64,000 bases of DNA from Homarus americanus (taxonomy: Eukaryota > Arthropoda > Malacostraca > Decapoda > Nephropidae), in assembly GCF_018991925.1 (NCBI RefSeq), contig NW_024737068.1, positions 1,183,239-1,247,238 on the forward strand. Reading direction: 5' to 3'. The position numbers and the translations under genes are program-made. Under the pieces are notes generated by a model that saw nothing but the letters and a program-made list of their open reading frames with translations, was not told the origin of the DNA and did not search any database. Positions 30,183 through 41,590 of this stretch are shown here, one piece after another (position 1 is the first letter of the stretch; each line of letters starts with the position of its first letter).

Positions 30183-30615
30183 GTACAGAGTCAGGAGACA
30201 GGTGAGGAGACAGGTGAGGGGACAGGTGAGGGGACACTGGTGAGGGGACACTGGTGAGGAGACAGGTGAGGAGACACTGGTGAGGGACACAGTGAGGGAA
30301 CAGGTGAGGGGACACAGGTGAGGGAACAGGTGAGGGACACAGGTGAGGGACAGGTGAGGGACACTGGTGAGGGGACAGGTGAGGGACACAGGTGAGGGAC
30401 ACAGGTGAGGGACACAGGTGAGGGAACAGGTGAGGGACACAGGTGAGGGGACACTGGTGAGAGACAGGTGAGGGACACAGGTGAGGACAGCAGGGAGCAC
30501 AGGTGAGGGGACACAGGTGATGGGACACAGGTGATGGGACACAGGTGATGGAAGACAGGTGATGGGACACAGGTGAGGAGACAGGTGAGGGGACAGGTGA
30601 TGGGACACAGGTAAG
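30183..30615. repeat. Minisatellite of CAGGTGAGGGACA-type units
   Basis: About 28 variable units of 11-17 bases (ACAGGTGAGGGGAC, ACACTGGTGAGGGGAC, ACACAGGTGATGGG). Three long minus-strand frames across it (Pro/Ser/Leu/Thr/Cys only) are by-products of the repeat and not proteins. CAGGTG, the E-box type also found in the 44.6-50.5 kb array, recurs in most units. Confidence 0.95.
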
Positions 30616-31020
30616 AGGACACATTTCCTCACCACATCATATACACTACTCTCCCCAAACTTCATATACGCGAGTTTCTTTCAGTATTCAATCATTCATA
30701 CACCCACAGTATACAAATATACCTTTAATACTTTATACACATACTGTACATATACCACAAAAGCCACAGAGTCAATATACATATTTAAGGTATCCACATG
30801 CATGTATATTTGATCTCTGTATACATGTGAGGTATCAGTTGTCAACACTGATCTTTACACGTGACTGAAGCTTCGGGTAGAGGAAGGGAGAAGAGAGAGA
30901 GGTTAGGTTAAGTTGATGCAGATTACCTCAGTGTTGTATTAAACGATGTGTGTGTGTGTGTGTGTAGTGATGATGTTATGTAAATATTTAGTTGGTTATT
31001 GTTACATGGAGTGATGAAAG

Positions 31021-31021
<1 letters not shown>

Positions 31022-31074
<53 letters not shown>
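31022..31074. repeat. (CT)n microsatellite abutting a splice donor
   Basis: About 26 CT units. On the minus strand it is (GA)n starting within the GTGAGA donor of the exon at 31322-31077. Confidence 0.97.
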
Positions 31075-31076
<2 letters not shown>

Positions 31077-31078
<2 letters not shown>

Positions 31079-31322
31079 GTAAGAGCTATATGCATCTTGC
31101 CCATCTCCGCCAGCCCAGGGGCCCACATGTGAGTGTTGGAGCAGGAGGCGAGCGTCATCACCCCCGTCATCTCTTCAGGCATAGAGTCGTTCATGGAGGT
31201 GAGGAACTGCACCGTCAGCGACCCCTGCGTCATGGCGCCCGAGCTCTCCGTCACCACCTGTTCGACGAGCTCCTGTGTAGGGATGCGACGCCCCTGGACC
31301 ATACCTGACTCCATATACACAC
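31077..31322 (-). CDS. Second coding exon of the unidentified secreted protein
   Basis: 82 codons open between good splice sites, with both borders in phase 1. It has no cysteine-rich pattern (one Cys), is rich in Met and Thr, and could form an alpha/beta extracellular domain. Codons are GC-richer than the flanks, as expected for a real exon. Confidence 0.75.
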
Positions 31323-34300
31323 CTGTAGGAAGAGGACACGAGTGTTAATTAGTCCCAGGATGAGAGGAAATTACCTGCAGGGATACTTTACCTGAAGAAT
31401 TAATTAGATATGCTATAGCCATGGGAAGTACAAAACACTTAGAGGGAAGGTAATGGTTAATGAGGACAGGTAAAGGCTAAAGGTGTGTCAACAGAGAGGT
31501 CAGTAAGGTGTAGAGGTGACATTGACCTCTTGATCTACCTGTGGCAATCTTGACCTCAGACCTGTAGACGACACACCTAAGTCAACCTCTACACACACCA
31601 GCTTATAACTAAACTCTAAGAACATTCTATATCATATTTATTTCATTAACCACCAAAAAACAATGATAATATACTAGCATCATTTGATTTACTTTACTTG
31701 ATAAATAATATAATTAAGATAATTTTACCCAGGTTTAGTACTGATACGCATTTTTTATTTATTTTTTGCTTTACTGTCAATATTTGATTATTACATGACC
31801 AGGATTTATAAGTCCAAGCGTGTCTCTACCCCCCCCTCCTCCTCTCCCTAGTACCGCCTCAACCCTCGTGTTCTGTGTCATGATAAGCCACTACATTCAC
31901 AGAAACTTTATGTGTATTGTGGAGATGAAAACCTCTGTATTGGCTACGTGAAATTTTAACCTAACATTGAAAACCAGATTATTAAACATACAAAGAGAAT
32001 GTTTGCATTGTATGTTTATTCATGAGTAGGACATTACTACATTCATGAGGGGTATACAGTAGAATTCATGTCCAATATCTATCACATTCCAAAGAGGGAG
32101 AATGTTTTTTGGTTTTATTATGGGTTATATTTCCTTATAAGTATACCTCATATCTCACACACTCAGTCATAGCTTTGGTTAACTGGCAACATTGTGGAGG
32201 AGTAACTCGGTCCTTCGCTAACTCGGTACTTGCCTTGACTGACAGCTTCTATACTCGTGTTATATAAGAAATATCGCACATCATCGACATTCTCGCCCTC
32301 CACTGTATCATAACCTCAATTTATGATGAAGTGGACGGGCCCCCCTACCCCCCTAAAAAATATATTATCCATTTCTCAACCTGGATTTAATATATGCACA
32401 ATTTTAGATGTATTGTAAACCATACATCAAACACCCAACTCGTTACCATTCACAAACAAAAAAATAAAATAAGTCCCAACTTTAAGTGAATATTTAAAGG
32501 TTATAAACAACAATAGTAAAAAAAAAAATATTAGACCTAACCTGAGATTAATTAAAAATAAAATATATATCAAATTACACCATAAACTTTATCATTAAAA
32601 CAACACGATAACTTGACGTCTTCAGATCAAAACAAAACACGGCCCAATAACCCTCCAGTACTTCAACTCTGGTCGGTTACACTAGCGCTCATAATCAAGA
32701 GGAAAACAGTGTCACATTCTTTAAAATTCAAATAAAAGCAACGGAAAAAATTCTCACGTGAAAATTAAACATCATAGCTACTCTTAAGAAAAAAAAATGA
32801 TTAAAGTCACTTGTCTGTTTGGTTAAATAATGGATAATTTATTGAGTTCGTCGTGTGGTTAGTTACAGGAGGTAGTGAGTGGAGACGTGGAGTGTGGTGG
32901 AGTGTACAGCATGGAGTGAGTTAGAGTGGAGGAGTAACATAAAATAGGGAATGGAGTGTGACAGAGCCATAAGAGTGAACTAGTACCTAATTTACTAACA
33001 ACATAAATACTATCTCTTCGCCTTTAACATTAATCGTTTGGGGTCTTGTCTCATGTTGTCAAGAAACCACAACCAGAGTCCAGAATGAAAACATATCAGA
33101 GTTCACTAAGAAAACATACCCCCTCCCCTGAAAATATTCCCACAATGTCGAACACAATGTTTGTTTGTGTGTGTGTCACGACAGTGGTTCGGTTCCTGTT
33201 GCAATGTAATCATAATCGTCTTTTATAGTTTGTGCTAATGAGTCAACTGAAGCCTAATACATTATTCGATTTTGGGGTTAATATTCAACACGACTGCTAA
33301 TTTGTGTATATTTTTGGTACTATATGTATTTTGTATATAAAGACACACAGACAGACAGAACATAAGATAACACTCTCAGGTGGTCACATGATAGGGTTGC
33401 CATATCTGAACATTCAAAAAAGAGGACGCTCCTGAAGACACCCCCCCCGCCCGGCACACACAGGCTAATATACAACATACATGGTATAGAAATCTTTAAA
33501 AAAAAAAATTACCTTTGCTTAAGGCTGAACATCTTCATTCCCTTAGCTGCAGTCTTCTCCCCCCACTGTGTGTGGTGTGCCCACGCATACTTTTCTGTAG
33601 ATCGGATCTTTTTCAGTATTGGCTGATTGCTCTTTAGAAAGGTGTAGAAGTCACTGCAAGGTGTTTCTCGAAAGTTGTACTGTACAGTCAGAATGCCTTT
33701 CATTGTTTCAACACTCAATTTGTTCCTTTCCTTTGTCCATTGACTTTGCATCAGTGGAAAAAACTCTTTCTACATTTGCATTGTGAGATGATATAGCAAA
33801 GAAGAATTGTGCAATTCTGAGTGACATTCAATGTTTGATTTTTCAAAGTATCTGGTCCACTTTTTGTGTTGGCAGATTACTAAATTCTTCATCACTCTTG
33901 TAATTTTCCACAAACTGCTTCAGGTTACTAACTTGGTCAAAACACTTCATCAACTTCTACCCCCTTATCAATCAAATATTTGACAGCTAAGTTGACAACA
34001 CCGTACAGGCGTACAAGTGACTTATCAGCTGACGAAAACTGAACGAGACCTCTACGGTTTCCACCTTCCCTCTCTCTCTCTCTCTCCCGTCATTACAGTT
34101 TCATGTTTTTTTTTCCGTGGAGAAAATGATGGAAGCTGAAATTCCGGACTTTTGAAGAATTTTAAAAATTCCTTCCGGATGAAGATTTCGAGACCTAAAT
34201 GGAGGACATGTCCGGGAAAATACGGACGTATGGCAACCCTACCACATGAAGCACACTCGATCCTAACTCACCTAATATAGAATTTTCGTTATCGAGTTGA

Positions 34301-34500
34301 GCAGCTGCGGTGGCTAGGAGGAAGAGAAACACGCCCACACACACCCACGCCCATTCTCTGGTCCCGAGTGTTCTGTGGTTACCCATCTCCCCGGGTCAGG
34401 GCTCCACGCAGCTTTTAGTGCTTACTGCCGAAGAGGAAGATGGAGGGAGAGGGCGCAGTTCGTCTCTCGCTTGTCTCCGTCACCCACACGAACGCACAGG
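31077..34500 (-). CDS. Partial gene for a secreted or membrane protein, two recognised exons
   Basis: The first coding exon is 34500-34272: acceptor TTCTTTCCTCCAG, 5' UTR, ATG at 34386. It encodes MGNHRTLGTREWAWVCVGVF, a hydrophobic LFLLATAAA, then QLDNENSIL, and ends in donor G|GTGAGT (phase 1). This is a typical signal peptide with likely cleavage after AAA. The second exon is 31322-31077 (acceptor CTTCCTACAG, donor G|GTGAGA, phase 1), and the phases join exactly. It encodes GVYMESGMVQGRRIPTQELV, SLTVQFLTSMNDSMPEEMTG and LASCSNTHMWAPGLAEMGKM. The layout weakly recalls the ligand-binding amino-terminal domain of ionotropic receptors, but I do not recognise the family. A further 5' exon and all later exons are missing; the gap at 29707 may hide some. 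A hAT element lies in the intron. Confidence 0.7.
31323..33391. other. Intron of the unidentified gene, no other feature
   Basis: AT-rich. Runs of C near 31830 and near 32340. No exon with matching phases was recognised. Confidence 0.45.
33392..34241 (-). mobile_element. hAT-like DNA transposon with transposase C-terminus
   Basis: Ends TAGGGTTGCCATA and TATGGCAACCCTA are inverses, flanked by TCACATGA and CCACATGA (8-bp duplication, one difference). On the minus strand a frame near 33830-33720 contains NANVERVFS, the hAT dimerisation-domain motif. The frame 33751-33509 continues with QWTKERNKLSVETMKGILTV. The two are in different frames, so the transposase is broken, and most of it is deleted in an 850-base copy. 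It sits in the intron of the unidentified secreted-protein gene, in the gene's own orientation. Confidence 0.88.
34272..34500 (-). CDS. Signal-peptide exon of the unidentified secreted protein
   Basis: 5' UTR 34500-34387 and coding 34386-34272 (38 codons plus one base). The ATG has GGGGAG upstream. A charged N-terminus (HRTLGTRE) precedes about 18 hydrophobic residues and a small-residue cleavage region. Confidence 0.75.
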
Positions 34501-35366
34501 CTGGAGGAAAGAAGAAATAAAGACACGTTAGTTAGGCGTAATTCGTTTCGTCATCTACATACATACACACTAGTTAATCTCACCACTGGGAACACATTGG
34601 TAACCAGACGAGATTAAATATAAATAAACACAACTAAACTAATCTACTGGAAACACTAGAAAAATTACATAATAAAATAATGACCATTGATAAATTATTC
34701 GTGTCTTCCATAGAATGCGTGTGTGTAATAAAACAACTTATGAAAATTTCAGAACATACAGTACACTTGCCACCTGCTCCTACTTGACGCGCACCCCATT
34801 CTGCACTTTAATTTTCGCCATAATAATTACTAACAAGAAGCTTTATTACACCTAAACCCTTATATAATCAAAATAATCGTTTAACTATGTAATTACTGAA
34901 TACAAATATAATCAACTTGATGTGAGTAACTCCATCTATTTCTTACCAAGGTTACGACACTACGTGGTAATTCCTATTGACAACACAAGGACGATGAGGT
35001 TTTCTTTCACTTCCTAGTACGCAATAGTAATTATCCTTGCAACACCTGGTAATATCATTCTCCTCCTATTATTTACACACTATGTAATTTTAAGTAAATA
35101 TTTATTGGGAATATCAGCAATGTTTATTTCTTTAGGGGTGACACATATTACGTCATAGATTACGTCATATTACTACGTCACTTTCTGCGTCATATATTAC
35201 GCCTTGGTCATTACGTTAAATAGTAAGGCATATATTATACTAATGTAATATACTAGTGACCTGCAGTATTCCTGGCCTACTTCCTACTGTCGTAAAGGAG
35301 ATCAGTAGGTCAGGGTCTGCTGGGACAGGTCGCCCCCCCCCATCTCCCTTCCACTATCCCGGGTAG
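34501..35366. other. Gene-free stretch
   Basis: Upstream of the signal-peptide exon. The untranslated first exon and promoter of that gene must lie here or further right, but no convincing donor site was singled out. ACGTCATAT-type strings recur at 35150-35210. Confidence 0.4.
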
Positions 35367-35458
35367 CCGCAATGAAGTCAAATAATGGTCCTACATGAAT
35401 AAATCGGACTGCCAATCACTTCTCGACTGGTATTTGGTGTCACGAAGTCACAAAAAAT
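35367..35458. mobile_element. MITE with inverted core, copy 2 (truncated)
   Basis: Shares 44 bases with 13744-13787 (GTAGCCGCAATGAAGTC...AATAAATCG). It then continues with the reverse complement of the copy 1 core (GACTGCCAATCACTTCTCGA...). The right arm is missing. Confidence 0.7.
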
Positions 35459-35545
35459 TGGTAAACTTAATTTAATCTGAGTTAATGGATCGAGTGCATG
35501 TACCTAACCTAACCTAACACAACTCAGATTAAATTAAGTTTACCA
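35459..35545. repeat. Perfect 25-bp-arm palindrome with CCTAA loop
   Basis: The left arm from TGGTAAACTTAATTTAATC (35459-35483) is perfectly complementary to the right arm 35521-35545. The 37-base loop contains ACCTAACCTAACCTAAC, a telomere-type repeat. Probably a hairpin MITE or a fold-back rearrangement. Confidence 0.9.
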
Positions 35546-36279
<734 letters not shown>

Positions 36280-37360
36280 TTTACTAATGTCTCATTGTCC
36301 ATGGGTTTTCTTACAGTTTGGCTATGCGTTTTCTATTTTGTCTACCTGCCAGTTCAACAGGACTGCTAACCATCCTCCCAGCAACTCATATGCCATCCCA
36401 GACCCACAGCCTATATGTATGGTGCAAGACCGCAGTCCAATACATACAAGTCAGGCAGTCAAGCGTTGGTTTGAGGCACAAAGACAAAACACCAATAAGA
36501 AAGATGAAGCGATTTGGTTGAGCCCAGATTCTTTCTACTCCTTCTGTATTTCAGTTTCACCACTTTTCCTTCAACTCCTAATAATCTTCTTTCACCTCTT
36601 AACTAAAGACTTCGTATCGTATCGGCTTGAGGCAGTACAAAATATAGCCTCCCCTCAGATTTATATATACATGTAAAATACGCTAGTATTCACATCAATA
36701 ATGAACAGCTACACAAGAGAGCAAACCTCCTCGCAATCAATGTAGAAATACACAACAAAGCTGCAAATATTTGGAAAAAAGTGACTGAACTTAACACAGA
36801 AACATATCAAAATTGGATAAATAATATAGACAACGAAGAATTCCAAGAACACAGTTGGTTTAAATCAGCCAGGAAGAAAGTAATTGAACCATCTCCTGCC
36901 CCCATATACACATAAAACATTAATAGAGAGAATAAAAGATGAGAGTGACCTACCAGCTCCACTAAGAACCTGGCAGGCCTCTCCATACAGTGTACCTTTA
37001 GACTAACATAACTAATATTTAACATTTAACTTACACCTTAGTAAAAATAAATAAATAAATAAATAAAAAAAAAGTGACTACCCTCCCAGCTACACAAGGA
37101 CCTGAGCGGGCTCACTAACTCCATCGGAAAAAAAAATAAAATAAAATAATAATAATAACGTGATTACCCTCCCAGCTACATCAGCCAGGAAGAAGTAATT
37201 GAACCACCTCCTGCCCCAATATACACACATACACATAAAACATTAATAGAGAAAATAAAAGATGAGAGTGACCTACCAGCTCCACTAAGAACCTGGCAGG
37301 CCTCTCCATACAGTGTACCTTTAGACTAGGACAACTAACACTTAACTAACACCTTAGAAA

Positions 37361-37391
<31 letters not shown>

Positions 37392-37720
37392 GTGACTACC
37401 CTCCCAGTTACACAAGGACCTGGGCGGGCTCACTAACTCCAACAATAAATAAAAAATAATAATAATAAGCAGCATTATATAAATAAACCAATATTAATAC
37501 AAAGGTCTGAAGACCCAAGGGAGCAGAACAAAGATAAAACACCAATAGGAAAGATGAAGCGATCTGGTTGTGCCCAGATTCTTTCTACTCCTACTGTATT
37601 TCAGTTTCACCACTTTTCCTTCAACCCCTAATAATCTTCTTTCACCTCATAACTAATGACCGTATTGTATCGTACCTTGTCAATCCAGTTGCCTCCGAAG
37701 ATGTCTTGAATAAAGACAAA
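36280..37720 (+). mobile_element. LINE 3' region with repeated tail segments
   Basis: The interval about 36690-36915 encodes, in one frame, NNEQLHKRANLLAINVEIHN, then WKKVTELN and SWFKSARKKVIEPSPAPIYT, matching the LINE C-terminal segment after the RT. The 140 bases at 36880-37010 are repeated at 37180-37330 (AAAACATTAATAGAGA, CCTGGCAGGCCTCTCC). The 36480-36610 segment is repeated at 37510-37660. AAATAAATAAAT tracts separate the units. The structure is a 5'-truncated LINE whose tail has been duplicated in tandem. Confidence 0.7.
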
Positions 37721-37762
37721 AGCTAAGGTGCTCCGTTGTTTCTCTTTTTTCCGTGATTATAT

Positions 37763-37765
<3 letters not shown>

Positions 37766-37822
<57 letters not shown>

Positions 37823-37823
37823 T

Positions 37824-37885
<62 letters not shown>
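37766..37885. repeat. (TA)n microsatellite with short interruption
   Basis: Two (TA)n blocks split by CTTCTC near 37822. It leads directly into the SINE sequence. Confidence 0.97.
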
Positions 37886-37889
<4 letters not shown>

Positions 37890-38395
37890 CAATCAACACC
37901 TCAACCGCCAGAGTTGAATCCGCATGACCGAGGAGCTACCTGTGGACCACCAGGACAATAAAAGCAGTCCTAGACTCTGCTATATTTCACACAAAGCCTG
38001 TTAAACGAGCTTATGGCGCCGAGAACCTCTAATGGGGACCACCCGTGCCGCTTAGGTGATCAGAGCAACGTTTTACCAAATGCGGCTTCGAAACACGAGG
38101 ATCCATATATATTTCATTAGCCCAATAAACACGCGGACTTCTACATATAATCAACACCTCAACCCACCAGGATTCGAACCCACGGCCCACGAGCCCATGA
38201 TTGTGACCCGGGTTCAGACCATAAGCTCGTTGAGCAGGCTTTGTGTGAAATATAAAAAAGTCTAGGATTGCTTTTAGTATCCTGGTGGCCCAGAGGTAGC
38301 TTTCCCCAGTCACAGTCATGGGCTCGTGGGCCGTGGGTTCGAATCCTGGTGGGTTGACATGGTGATTGTACTGTATAGAGGTCTGCGTGCTTTAT
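37886..38395. mobile_element. tRNA-derived SINE copies in inverted arrangement
   Basis: A minus-oriented unit (37886-38215) has the same body as the 28.6-29.2 kb array. A plus-oriented unit follows (about 38216-38395) with TATCCTGGTGGCCCAGAGG and B-box GGTTCGAATCC at 38336-38346, ending GCTTTATTGGGCTCATGA before another (TA)n. The two orientations meet near 38215. Confidence 0.85.
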
Positions 38396-38406
38396 TGGGC
38401 TCATGA

Positions 38407-38408
<2 letters not shown>

Positions 38409-38485
<77 letters not shown>
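38409..38485. repeat. (TA)n microsatellite
   Basis: About 77 bases between the SINE and the Penelope-like element. Confidence 0.97.
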
Positions 38486-38487
<2 letters not shown>

Positions 38488-39770
38488 AATTCTTTGAGAA
38501 GAAACTATAAAGTAAAATTTACCAACCTTCAGCAGTCTGGTTTAGATATGTAGATGATGTAATATGTCTATGGCCATGGAATGAGGACCTAAAAGCTTTT
38601 TTACCACAACTTAACAACTTAGCCCCCTCGATCAAATTCACTGTGGAATTAGAGAATGACTGAAAACCATTCCTAGACTGTCTGATCCACAGAATAGGTA
38701 ACACCTTTAAGTTCAGTATTTATAGGAAACCTACTAATGTGTGTTCATACTTTCATTATTATTCTGCCCACCATAATTGAGTCAAACAGTCAGTATTTTC
38801 ATCGATGTTTTTACGTGCTCTAATAATATGCAATCCTGAATTCATTGATGAGCAATATAGATATATCTATAATATTGGCTTGAACCTTAAGTACCCTAGG
38901 TCTTTTATAGACAAATGCCTTAACATTACCAAGAAATCTTTTCATAGAACTGATCCTAAGCCAACCCATGACAATAAGAATCTCTTAGTATTACTATTTA
39001 AAAAAAATCATCTCAAATTCCTATACAACTGAAAACCTGGAACGTTAATGTGACATTTTAGAACTCATGCACTGTAAAATAAATATTAATTTAGAACTCC
39101 CCCAACAATGCAGGCAGCTGCATTTACAAGGTTCCTTGCAAGGAATGTACTATGTTCTACTTAAGCTAGACGGGTAAAGATCTTATAACTAGACTTAAAC
39201 AGCATAAATATAGTGTAAGGACAGGCCAGGAATCCAATGCTCTGTTCATTCATATGAGAGATAATAAGCATCGCATTGACTGGGATAATGCCTCCTCAAT
39301 ATTACCTTGTAATTCAATTGTCAGTAGGAACATTATAGAATCCAGTCTCATTAAATATACCGAATCTGTCATCATGAATTTGAGTAATGGTATGTACAAA
39401 CTGGATAATTTTGTGATTAAGAAGATTTGTAACCAGGTGAGAGGGTTGGGTCACCTTACCCTATGACCTGACTATGGACAGCTGCTGTGCTTAGAGATGG
39501 CATGGTCAATTTTGTTTTATTAAGGAGATTAGTAAGGGTCACTGCCTTATGACCGGAACATTGTGGACCCCTGCTGTCCCCTTGGGACTTGATCTGACTC
39601 TCTTCTACTGTATATATTAGCCTTGTCAAGTATTTCTCCTTAGTCTGTACTCACCCCTGAAGATGTGAATTACACGAAAGCGCTTGGGAACTTCGTGTTT
39701 TCCAGTTTCCTTGTGGTTATCAACATATACTTGGATCTTGCGCACCTACAGTGATTTACCTGCATATTTA
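38486..39770 (+). mobile_element. Penelope-like retroelement, 5'-truncated
   Basis: It begins inside the reverse transcriptase: WFRYVDDVICLW near 38540 holds the YxDD catalytic motif, followed by PFLDCLIHR and YRKPTNVCSYFHY. A frame at 38805-39032 contains the segment ending KFLYN. A GIY-YIG-type module follows at about 39115-39470 (IYKVPCKECTMFYLS, then RLKQHKYSVRTGQESNALFI and IDWDNAS), the endonuclease characteristic of Penelope elements. Several in-frame stops and shifts make it inactive. The 3' part (39536-39770) is non-coding and matches 29598-29706. The mariner-type element begins immediately after. Confidence 0.9.
39652..39697 (+). ncRNA. Possible hammerhead-ribozyme motif in the Penelope tail
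   Basis: CTGAAGA (39657-39663) fits the CUGANGA core and GAAA follows at 39676-39679. A short stem GTG/CAC lies between them, a self-complementary GCGC follows GAAA, and CCC (39654-39656) can pair with GGG (39686-39688). Penelope-like elements are known to carry hammerhead ribozymes in their terminal repeats. One extra base before stem II deviates from the minimal core, so activity is uncertain. Confidence 0.4.
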
Positions 39771-39899
39771 CAGGGTGAGCATAAATTCTCTCCCTGATTA
39801 TGAAAATTCTTATCTCGAAGACCATTCTAGATAGAAACATGAATGTTGTAGCATTGTGTAGACGAATTCATAGATTTTTGTCATGCATATTTTATAGAC

Positions 39900-40127
39900 A
39901 TGCCACGTTCACCAGACTTTACCCCTCGTGATTTCTTTTTATGGGGGTATACGAAGGACAAAGTGGACAGTTCACCAGTTCCTGATCTTGAAATTCTGAA
40001 GGCAAGGATAACGGAGGCAATAGCGACGGTGACTGAAGAGATGCTGCAGAAAACATGGCGTGAAATCGAGTATCGCTTAGATGTGCTCCGTGCAATAAAC
40101 GGAGAAAATGTTGAAGTTCACAAGTAA
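39900..40127 (+). pseudogene. Mariner-type transposase C-terminal remnant
   Basis: 75 codons open to a stop. They hold only the last catalytic acid region and the C-terminal helix. Without the N-terminal DNA-binding and first catalytic segments it cannot transpose DNA. Confidence 0.8.
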
Positions 40128-40182
40128 AGGAAAAAAAACTGTGGTATAAGCTGCAAAAAACTGTATGTTTTTACCTAGCATA

Positions 40183-40415
40183 TGTATGTATATTATGTAT
40201 GCTGGATTATGTATTATGTATGTATATTATGTATGTGCTCCATTTATATTTATTCAGCCTAGCTAGCAGCGTGTGGCAATATTCTCGTCTATGGTAGTTG
40301 ACCAGGACCTTAGCTAGGGAGCAGTGCTATCCACCTCTGTGTACATACCTACAAAACTATACAGGTGTTTGTGTTCTCTCCTGTATATAGAACTTATTAC
40401 CCAGAACATCTAACA
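40183..40415 (+). repeat. 5' LTR (233 bases)
   Basis: Lacks two blocks present in the 3' LTR: about 75 bases (GTTATTACCATATCCACACG...) after GTGTGGCAAT, and about 20 bases (TCTTATCCAGTAAACCGAAC) near the end. Otherwise almost identical, pointing to post- or pre-insertion deletion rather than long divergence. Confidence 0.93.
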
Positions 40416-40433
40416 TGGCGCAGTGCGTAGTTT
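40416..40433 (+). promoter_or_regulatory. Primer-binding-site candidate
   Basis: TGGCGCAGTGCGTAG begins at the first base after the LTR end CA, the position where the tRNA primer pairs. The tRNA was not identified. Confidence 0.5.
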
Positions 40434-40969
40434 TACTGGATTATTACGAGTGATTAGTGCAAGTTTGTGGAAAGCCGGCTGATGAATCCCCGCCTTGGGT
40501 CAACCCCGCGTCATCCCTCGAAGAATTTCGCAACTTTGAGCAGTGTCAGTGACAGTGATTTTCTGTGAAGTGTTTAGTGCATTGTGTGTTTCGTGCCATT
40601 CATGTGTGACCTTGTTCGAACGGATTTCCAAGGTATACGGCATGTTCTGGGCATTTGTGGGGTGTAGAGCTCAGCGCACCCTCCTCTGACCGTTTACAGA
40701 GAGCGACTGAGCTACTCCTATCTCCACCCCCCTCCCTCACAGCGCCGCCTCCACCCCCCTCACAGCTGGGGCGAGACGCTCTCCTTGCGTGGGACACACA
40801 CACATACATGTACTAACACTTGCTGACCGCGCGGTTTCTTATATATATTTTATATATATAACGTACTTATCTGTGTATTTAATTAAATTTTTTTTGTCTG
40901 AAATCTTGTTGATACGACGGGCTGACCGGTCAACACTGATTTAAGACACAGTACACAGATAAAGTAGTT

Positions 40970-41590
40970 ATGTCTCATGCCTTACGTAGCCGTGGACCCA
41001 GCGCCTGGATGAGTCAAGCGGATGATAGTCCCCCAGAGATGGATGACCAGGCTGACCATGACACCCCAGCTCCCACAACATCGCGCAGCCCTTCACCTCA
41101 CCATTCAGCGTTATCTCCAGAGATAATTGCCTTAATGAAGTTTATGAGAGAGGAGAGACGCGAGGATGAAGCTCACAGACGTTTGGCGGATGAGCACAGA
41201 AGGCAAGCAGAGGCAGAACGAGACCACCAACGGAGAATGGAAGACAGTGCACGGTTTGAAGCCTTGATATCTCGCCTCACTGTTAACCAAGCCCCTGGCT
41301 CTAACACTGCCTCGGTACTGAATGGTTCAGATACCTCATCCATGCTCCCTTCACGCCCCCCAGCCCCACCTAAAGCAGCAGCTCAAACACCGCCCATCTT
41401 GGAGCCTGATGTAAATTTCCAGACTTTTCGCGAATGGCGGCGGCGGTGGGCTGATTATGCTACAATGGTGGATATCCAGAGTTTGTCACAGCCTAAACAA
41501 CTCATCCAGCTGCGTATGTGCCTGTCCTTGGAAGTTCAGCGTGTCTTAGAACATACGTTGCAGGTACCCCAACCTCTTCGCTGTCTGTAG
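40970..41590 (+). CDS. LTR element ORF1: N-terminal Gag portion
   Basis: 206 codons. A Pro/Ser-rich N-terminus is followed by a highly charged predicted helix at residues 55-95 (MREERREDEAHRRLADEHRR), a Pro-rich linker, and the beginning of a capsid-like region (FREWRRRWADYATM). It overlaps ORF2 by 73 bases in a different frame. The capsid domain clearly continues in ORF2, so the change of frame near 41565 is either a one-base mutation or a frameshift site. No slippery heptamer was recognised, which favours mutation. Confidence 0.85.
   Translation: MSHALRSRGPSAWMSQADDSPPEMDDQADHDTPAPTTSRSPSPHHSALSPEIIALMKFMREERREDEAHRRLADEHRRQAEAERDHQRRMEDSARFEALISRLTVNQAPGSNTASVLNGSDTSSMLPSRPPAPPKAAAQTPPILEPDVNFQTFREWRRRWADYATMVDIQSLSQPKQLIQLRMCLSLEVQRVLEHTLQVPQPLRCL

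Noticed and set aside
30108..30665. Three overlapping frames of 143-185 codons rich in Pro, Ser, Leu, Thr and Cys
   Set aside because: All three frames of one strand are open because of the short repeat unit; no real protein signal.
40600..40809. 69-codon minus-strand frame in the LTR leader
   Set aside because: Gly/Ala/Arg-rich shadow of the GC-rich leader, no family resemblance.
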